The notes under the pieces were generated by a model. It was not told the origin of the DNA and made no database searches. It worked only from the letters and a program-made list of their open reading frames with translations. From assembly GCA_903953565.1 (NCBI GenBank), contig CAJBKE010000015.1, positions 62,001-126,000 of the forward strand: DNA of 64,000 nucleotides, given 5' to 3'. This document shows positions 59,460 through 64,000 of the stretch, in pieces; position 1 is the stretch's first letter, and every line of letters starts with the position of its first letter. This DNA is from an uncultured Verrucomicrobiota bacterium (GTDB taxonomy: Bacteria; Verrucomicrobiota; Verrucomicrobiia; Chthoniobacterales; JACTMZ01). Both the position numbers and the translations under genes were made by a program.

Positions 59460-60452
59460 TTAGCGTCCGCCGTCGGCGCGGAGAATGACAATTTCCACCC
59501 GGCGGTTGAGTTGCTGTTCCTCGACCGTGCCGGTGGCTGGAGCCAGCGGGCGGGTGCTGCCCAGCCCTCGGGTGTCGATGCGGGCGGGATCGATGGACAT
59601 GGTTTCGGCGAGCCAGCGTTTGACCGAATCGGCGCGGGCCAAGCTCAGCTGCGCGTTGTAGTCGGCGCCGCCGAAGGAATCGGTGTGCCCTTCGATGCGG
59701 AAGCGGGCTTCCGGATTGCGGCGGATGAGTTCGCCGAGTTTTTCCAAGCTGGTGATGGCTTCCGGGCGGAGGAAGGACTCGTTGTATCCGAAAAGGACGT
59801 CGGAGGGCATGAAGACGGGCCCGGCCGAAGCGGAAATTCCGCCGGTCTGCGCGAGGAGATCGTCGAGGTCGCTGTATCCGGCCGGAACGCTGTCACTGCC
59901 CGCGGCTCCGCTGCGTCCGGCAGCCGCGGCCAACTCGATGGCCGGTTGGGCGGCTGATGAAGCTTCGTCGGCAAGCAACGCTTCGCGCATCGAGGTGAGA
60001 TCCTCTTCAAGGGCAGCCGCGGTGGCGGCTTCCAAATTCAGGGCTGCTTCGCTGGCCGCGATACCGATCTGCGGTGCAGGCTCCGCGTCCATACCAAGTT
60101 GACCGGGGCGGGCCGGCGCGGCACGCATCTCCGCTTTCTCGGACGCAATGTCTTCTTGCGGCAGGTCCACCGGGGCGGGAGTGACTGTCCGGGTTGTCTC
60201 GGCTTCGACGGCCGCATTTTCATCGAGCAGGCTCGAGTCGATTTCCACGCGATCGACTTTGAAAGCGCGCGGCACGATGCGATCGTAATAGGCATCGCTG
60301 AACGCAGGAACGTCGTAGGATCGAGCCCACCAGATGAAAGCCAGATGCCCGGCGAGCGAGAGAACCAGGGCGAAAAGGATCCAGCGACCGCGCGTGTCTT
60401 GGCGGGGAGGTTCGTCCTCCAATTCGTCGAGCACCGAAGAGCGGTTCATCAA
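59460..60452 (-). CDS. OmpA-domain envelope protein
   Basis: The 330-residue protein has a short cytoplasmic N-terminus, one membrane helix (residues ~23-41, [20 protein letters not shown]) and a long Ala/Glu/Ser-rich spacer (~90-200). The C-terminal OmpA-like peptidoglycan-binding domain has [33 protein letters not shown] and [14 protein letters not shown]. The layout is that of TolR/TonB-like proteins with an OmpA tail rather than a barrel. It probably tethers the inner membrane to the wall. It is divergent from hisG. Confidence 0.85.
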   Translation of the reverse strand: MMNRSSVLDELEDEPPRQDTRGRWILFALVLSLAGHLAFIWWARSYDVPAFSDAYYDRIVPRAFKVDRVEIDSSLLDENAAVEAETTRTVTPAPVDLPQEDIASEKAEMRAAPARPGQLGMDAEPAPQIGIAASEAALNLEAATAAALEEDLTSMREALLADEASSAAQPAIELAAAAGRSGAAGSDSVPAGYSDLDDLLAQTGGISASAGPVFMPSDVLFGYNESFLRPEAITSLEKLGELIRRNPEARFRIEGHTDSFGGADYNAQLSLARADSVKRWLAETMSIDPARIDTRGLGSTRPLAPATGTVEEQQLNRRVEIVILRADGGR

Positions 60453-60548
60453 AGCCGAAGATTAAGTCGGGCTGCTTCTGATGCAAACCCGCAAGAACGG
60501 AAGATCTTGACCGCAGGGACGCCTCTTCTACGTTCGACCATCCGTCTC

Positions 60549-61427
60549 ATGAAGGAAAACAGCCTCAGACTCGGCCTGCCCACCGGCAGCCTGATGGAGC
60601 CAACCTTGGCCCTTTTCGCCAAGGCGGGCTTCGCCGTGTCCGGAGCCAGTCGCTCCTATCGTCCGACGGTGGACGATCCGGAGTTGGTCATCCGTCTGCT
60701 GCGTGCCCAGGAAATCAGCCGCTATGTCGAGCAAGGCTTCCTTGATTGCGGCATCACCGGACGCGACTGGGTGGCGGAAAACGCATCGGATGTCGCGTCG
60801 TTGTGCGATCTGCCCTACAGCAAGGCAACGGCCGCGCCGACACGCTGGGTGGTCGTTGTTCCCGAGGACTCGCCGGTGCAAAAAGTCGAGGATTTGGCCG
60901 GGAAACGCGTGGCCACCGAGGCTGTCGGTCTGACCAAGGAATTTTTCCGCCGCCGCGGTGTGGACGCCGAAGTCGAGTTCAGCTGGGGCGCCACCGAGGT
61001 GAAAGTGCCCGATTTGGTCGATGCCATTGTCGATATCACCGAGACCGGTTCTTCCCTGCGCGCCAACAAACTCCGTGTGGTCGAGACCATCATGGAATCT
61101 TATCCGGTCTTCATCGCCAACCGCGCCGCCTACTCCGACGAGTGGAAGCGCGGCAAGATGGACCGCATCGTTCTCCTACTCCAAGGCGCCCTGGCCGCCC
61201 GGGACAAAGTGGGCCTGAAAATGAACCTTCCGCAGGCCAGTTTGGAGAATTTGCTTGAGGACCTGCCCGCACTCCGGAATCCTACCGTTTCGCCTCTGGC
61301 GCATGATGGCTGGGTTGCCGTCGAGACAGTCATCGATGAGAAGGTTGTCCGCGAAATTATCCCGCAATTGAAAGCGCTCGGGGCCGAGGGGATCATAGAA
61401 TATCCCCTCAACAAGTTGGTTTACTGA
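60549..61427 (+). CDS. hisG: ATP phosphoribosyltransferase, long form
   Basis: The 292-residue enzyme starts histidine synthesis by condensing ATP and PRPP. It has [32 protein letters not shown], the PRPP loop [19 protein letters not shown] and a C-terminal regulatory domain ([20 protein letters not shown]). It is the long, HisZ-independent form that is feedback-inhibited by histidine. No other his gene is nearby. A longer in-frame upstream extension overlaps the OmpA gene and is rejected. A bS22-like gene follows 8 bp later. Confidence 0.93.
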   Translation: MKENSLRLGLPTGSLMEPTLALFAKAGFAVSGASRSYRPTVDDPELVIRLLRAQEISRYVEQGFLDCGITGRDWVAENASDVASLCDLPYSKATAAPTRWVVVVPEDSPVQKVEDLAGKRVATEAVGLTKEFFRRRGVDAEVEFSWGATEVKVPDLVDAIVDITETGSSLRANKLRVVETIMESYPVFIANRAAYSDEWKRGKMDRIVLLLQGALAARDKVGLKMNLPQASLENLLEDLPALRNPTVSPLAHDGWVAVETVIDEKVVREIIPQLKALGAEGIIEYPLNKLVY

Positions 61428-61435
61428 CGCAACCC

Positions 61436-61540
61436 ATGGGATCCATCAAAAAGAGGCGGAAAGCAAAAATCGCTAAGCACAAGCGCCGCAAGCGCATGAA
61501 GCTTAACCGCCACAAGAAGCGTTTGCGCTACAAGAGCTAA
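61436..61540 (+). CDS. tiny basic protein of the bS22/mS38 (AURKAIP1/COX24 domain) type
   Basis: The 34-residue protein begins MGSIKKRRKAKIAKHKRRKR and ends LRYKS; 19 of 34 residues are Lys or Arg. This fits the bacterial AURKAIP1/COX24-domain proteins, known as ribosomal protein bS22 in mycobacteria and mS38 in mitochondria (K-K-R-R-x-x-K-x-x-K-H-x-x-x-K-x-x-R pattern). In those ribosomes it binds near the decoding centre of the small subunit. It is between hisG and the TPR gene. It is easily missed because of its size. Confidence 0.75.
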   Translation: MGSIKKRRKAKIAKHKRRKRMKLNRHKKRLRYKS

Positions 61541-61557
61541 AGGCTATCTTTGGCCTC

Positions 61558-63294
61558 ATGTTCGCGCGTTTCCGGTTGCGCTTAGCCGCTGCCTGGTCGC
61601 TGCTTGCCCTTGCCTCTTGCATCGGGCCGTCGTTCGCCCGTGCCCTCGTGGCCGATGCCGGGTGGAGCGAAGGCAGTCAGGCCGGGCGCCCGGCCACGTT
61701 ATCCGAACCGGCCGAAAAACGCGCCGAGTCCATGGCCCGGGTGGTCACCGGCTTCCTCGCGTCCGAGAACGATCCGGACCTGTCCTTCCGCGAATACCGC
61801 AGCGCGCTGGACATCGATCCCGGCAATGTTTCTTTGGCCGAGGAGATCTCGCGCGTGCATTTGCAGCGCGAGGAAATTCCCGAAGCGCTCGCCGTGCTCA
61901 AGGACGCACTCAAGCTCAACCCCAAGTCATCCGCATTGGCTCTGCGCATCGCCGGGATCTACATCGTGAGCCTGCGCAAGTTCGAGCCCGCGGAACGGTA
62001 TGCGCACCAGGCGTTGGAGTCATCCCCGGATGACATCGAGTCCTACCAGATGCTCTACAGCATCCACCGCGCCAGCGGGCGCGCGGAGCAGGCGGCTGCA
62101 ACCCTCCAGCGGGCCGCGCAGCGCTCCAATAAAAGCCCCGAATTCTGGGCCGGCCTCGGCGATCTTTCCGTCCGTCAGTTGCTCATGGAGGGGAAACTGC
62201 GCGACTCTGAAAAAACAGCCGTCGCGCTCGCCCACTACCGCCGCGCCGCGGAATACGGCCGGCAAGATTCTGCGGTCCTCTTGCGTGCCCTGAATTTCTT
62301 TTTCGCCGGCAACCACCTCGAGGACGCGGTTGCCGCCGCGCGACGTTTGCTCGTGCTTCAACCATCCGACGCGCAATCGCGCGAGAAACTGGCGCTGGCC
62401 CTCGCCGCACTCGGGCGCGAAGACGAGGCACAGGCCGAACTCGAGGCGGTCACGGCCGAAAATCCGGCCAGCTTGCTGGCCTACCGCGCGCACGGGGAAC
62501 TCCTGCTCAAGCGCGGCGATGCCTCGGGGGCGCTCGAAAAGTTTGAAAAAGCCCTCCTCCTCCACGATGAAGATCCGCGTCTTTACCTCGAGATTGTCGA
62601 TCTTTGCGTGAAGACGGAGAACCCCGAGCGGGCGGCATCGTGGTTGTCGCGTGCGCGCGAGAAATTCACCAACCTCCCCGACCTGCCGTTCTACGAGGCG
62701 CAATTGCTCGGTCATCTCAAGCGCTGGCGCGAGGCGCTCAATGCCATGGATGTCGCCGCCGCGCTCGCCGCGCGGTATCAGCCTTCGTTTCTCAATGCCG
62801 AATTTTATTTCCAGCACGGCGTGGTCGCCGAACGCGCCGGCCAGCACGAGGACGCGGTGAAACATTTTCTTTCGTGTCTCGAAATGGATGACCGGAATGC
62901 AGCCGCCCTCAATTACCTAGGTTATATGTGGACCGAGCGCGGGGAAAACCTGGCCGACGCGGAGAAATTCATTCGTCGCGCCCTCGAATCGGAGCCCGAC
63001 AATGCCGCTTATCTGGACAGTCTCGGCTGGGCCCTCTACCAGCAGGGTCGTTTCCACGAGGCGCTCGAACCGCTTGAGCGTGCCGCGAAACTTTCCCTCG
63101 CGGATCCGGACCCGACGATCGAGGAGCACCTCGGCGATGTCTTCGAAAAACTCGGCCGCCGCAAAGAGGCGGTCGAAGCGTGGGAGCGCGCCGCCGCACT
63201 CGAAGGCGCTTCGGAGGGACTCGCCGGAAAGCTGCAAGCTGCCCGCGCGGGCAAGGCCGCATCATCCGAAGAGGCGAAGGCCGCCAAACCCTGA
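61558..63294 (+). CDS. TPR-repeat lipoprotein or exported protein
   Basis: The 578-residue protein has a signal peptide with a possible lipobox (WSLLALASC, Cys20). At least eight tetratricopeptide repeats follow (residues ~60-560), e.g. PEALAVLKDALKLNPKSSAL, then NLADAEKFIRRALESEPDN and EALEPLERAAKLSLADPD. The C-terminus is charged. It is probably a large periplasmic or outer-membrane scaffold, similar to BamD-like or cell-envelope assembly TPR proteins, although no specific role is assigned. It follows the bS22-like gene by 17 bp. Confidence 0.8.
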   Translation: MFARFRLRLAAAWSLLALASCIGPSFARALVADAGWSEGSQAGRPATLSEPAEKRAESMARVVTGFLASENDPDLSFREYRSALDIDPGNVSLAEEISRVHLQREEIPEALAVLKDALKLNPKSSALALRIAGIYIVSLRKFEPAERYAHQALESSPDDIESYQMLYSIHRASGRAEQAAATLQRAAQRSNKSPEFWAGLGDLSVRQLLMEGKLRDSEKTAVALAHYRRAAEYGRQDSAVLLRALNFFFAGNHLEDAVAAARRLLVLQPSDAQSREKLALALAALGREDEAQAELEAVTAENPASLLAYRAHGELLLKRGDASGALEKFEKALLLHDEDPRLYLEIVDLCVKTENPERAASWLSRAREKFTNLPDLPFYEAQLLGHLKRWREALNAMDVAAALAARYQPSFLNAEFYFQHGVVAERAGQHEDAVKHFLSCLEMDDRNAAALNYLGYMWTERGENLADAEKFIRRALESEPDNAAYLDSLGWALYQQGRFHEALEPLERAAKLSLADPDPTIEEHLGDVFEKLGRRKEAVEAWERAAALEGASEGLAGKLQAARAGKAASSEEAKAAKP

Positions 63295-63369
63295 TCACCT
63301 TTGGTGAAAGTCCTTGAGTCCTCAGGTGATCCCTGCGACCGCCTCGGTTGAGTTCCAAGACTGCGCAAA

Positions 63370-63443
63370 GGGCTCTTAGCTCAGCTGGTTAGAGCATGCG
63401 ACTCTTAATCGCCAGGTCCTGGGTTCGAATCCCAGAGGGCCAG
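63370..63443 (+). tRNA. tRNA-Lys, anticodon CTT
   Basis: The sequence folds as a cloverleaf: acceptor GGGCTCT, D arm GCTC-AGCTGGTTA-GAGC, anticodon loop CTCTTAA with anticodon CTT (reads AAG), variable loop AGGTC, and T arm CTGGG-TTCGAAT-CCCAG, then AGGGCCA and G73. No CCA is encoded. Two pairs deviate: G1-A72 in the acceptor and T27-C43 in the anticodon stem, with a U-G wobble at 5-68. It could be functional, or have diverged at its 3' end. No rRNA or other tRNA is nearby. Confidence 0.85.
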
Positions 63444-64000
63444 AAATTCGTGGACACATTTCCCCTAAGCTTTAGGTCGCCGTTCAGTAGCCTCATCGGG
63501 AAACAGATCGAGGCGTGGTGCTGACGCGGTGAGGGTCGAAGAGAAAACAGCCATTGCCACTGCTCGCGCGGTGATTGTTTTCGTCGCGAGTTTTCTAGCC
63601 TGCGACTCCAGCCTACGGCACCGGCTGCTTATCGCACCGGCGGGTATATCTCGCAGACCTAGTTCGGCGAGGCGGGATCGGACGATGGGCGCGACTGAAT
63701 GATTTGCCACCCTACGGTAATGTCCGTGGGCGGAGATTTTTCTAGGGCTGGAGCCTAACTTTTTGTCCGAAAAGTGTTCGGAGGATGGGGAATTTGAGGG
63801 GGATTTCCGGGGTGTTACCCCATTGTTATTGACAACCCCCAAAAGCAACATTTTTTCCTCTGTCGGACGGGCGCGATCCTGGACAAGTGCCAAGGCGCGT
63901 TCAGCGCAGAAATTCCAATCCAACCGCGACCGAAACTGCCGAGTCGAGCGTGCTTCCTGTCGGCAGATTCGGTCCTGTCACGAAACGCTCTGAGAACTCG
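63444..64000. other. downstream of tRNA-Lys: no convincing gene
   Basis: About 550 bp follow the tRNA. A 152-codon minus-strand frame exists (63465-63923), but its composition (Ser/Arg-rich, no domain) argues against coding. The region is less GC-rich than the rest. It contains short hairpins (GTCCGAAAA-GTG-TTCGGA near 63763; GGGGT-GTT-ACCCC near 63811) and a T-rich stretch (63850-63860). Such a patch behind a tRNA could be remnant integration sequence, but no integrase or attachment duplication is visible in this window. Confidence 0.45.

Noticed and set aside
63465-63923. A 152-codon minus-strand frame after the tRNA
   Set aside because: There is no domain, signal peptide or ribosome site. 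The composition is Ser/Arg rich, and it covers hairpins and AT-rich patches.
1-64000. CRISPR array or prophage
   Set aside because: No regularly spaced direct repeats, no cas genes, and no phage structural or integrase genes are visible.

Overview
The window is a GC-rich bacterial chromosome segment, densely coding on both strands. The lineage is most consistent with the phylum Verrucomicrobiota. This is an inference from gene content: two OprB-type porins, PEP-CTERM proteins, prepilin-type H-x9-DG proteins, long-form IspH, and a cdaA-(ybbR)-glmM cluster in a Gram-negative-type cell with OmpA, TonB-ExbBD and lipoproteins. There is no rRNA gene, CRISPR array or intact mobile element. One tRNA gene is present.

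Layout. 0-1.5 kb: the 3' end of a squalene/phytoene synthase gene, convergent with a DMT-family permease. 1.5-7.3 kb: an OprB-like porin, proC, a TPR protein, a D-Ala-D-Ala carboxypeptidase and a UvrD/PcrA helicase. 7.5-11 kb: two tiny ORFs ended by a strong terminator, then a PiT phosphate transporter translationally coupled to a second OprB-like porin. 11.3-12.2 kb: a sigma-70 factor without region 1.1, followed by palindromic repeats. 12.3-21.6 kb: the accessory region described below. 21.7-25 kb: comEC, a DUF2278-like gene and a lipoprotein gene. 25.2-27.9 kb: rplU-rpmA, then exbB-exbD-tonB and a small zinc-ribbon membrane protein. 28-32 kb: fabF, a purine nucleoside phosphorylase, and an ECF sigma factor with a membrane partner and an HtrA-like protein that lacks its catalytic triad. 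32.3-43.6 kb: accA, ispH, cysI, aat, xseA, a LON-domain gene, pyrH-frr and glmM. 43.6-46.2 kb: a 46-residue YbbR remnant, cdaA, a bifunctional-nuclease-family gene and obgE. 46.3-52.9 kb: aqpZ, hom-thrC-lysC, ferritin, an SDR and lipA. 53-54 kb: an intact Phd/PIN toxin-antitoxin pair and an orphan AbrB antitoxin followed by a 9-codon toxin stub. 54-63.3 kb: an FtsX-type permease, glnD, an OmpA-domain protein, hisG, a 34-residue bS22/mS38-like protein and a TPR lipoprotein. 63.4 kb: tRNA-Lys(CTT), then about 550 bp without a convincing gene.

The most unusual part is 13.7-21.6 kb. Two convergent gene clusters are built from the same parts: a plus-strand trio (PEP-CTERM protein, prepilin-like protein, HxH-domain protein) and a minus-strand set (His/Glu-rich beta-barrel, prepilin-like protein, two HxH-domain proteins, an unknown protein and a COG0523 GTPase). 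The three HxH proteins share a motif H-x-H-x(2,3)-F-x(3)-G-x-Y, which I recognise as resembling the choice-of-anchor M / TIGR03769 surface domain. COG0523 GTPases are commonly zinc-responsive, the barrel has an acidic His cluster, and a 16-bp palindrome with TAATG/CATTA arms overlaps the barrel start codon. I propose a cell-surface metal (probably zinc) acquisition system. The function is inferred.

A second theme is a family of six nested palindromic repeats (about 62-71 bp when complete) lying just downstream of gene ends, together with two other hairpin repeat families.
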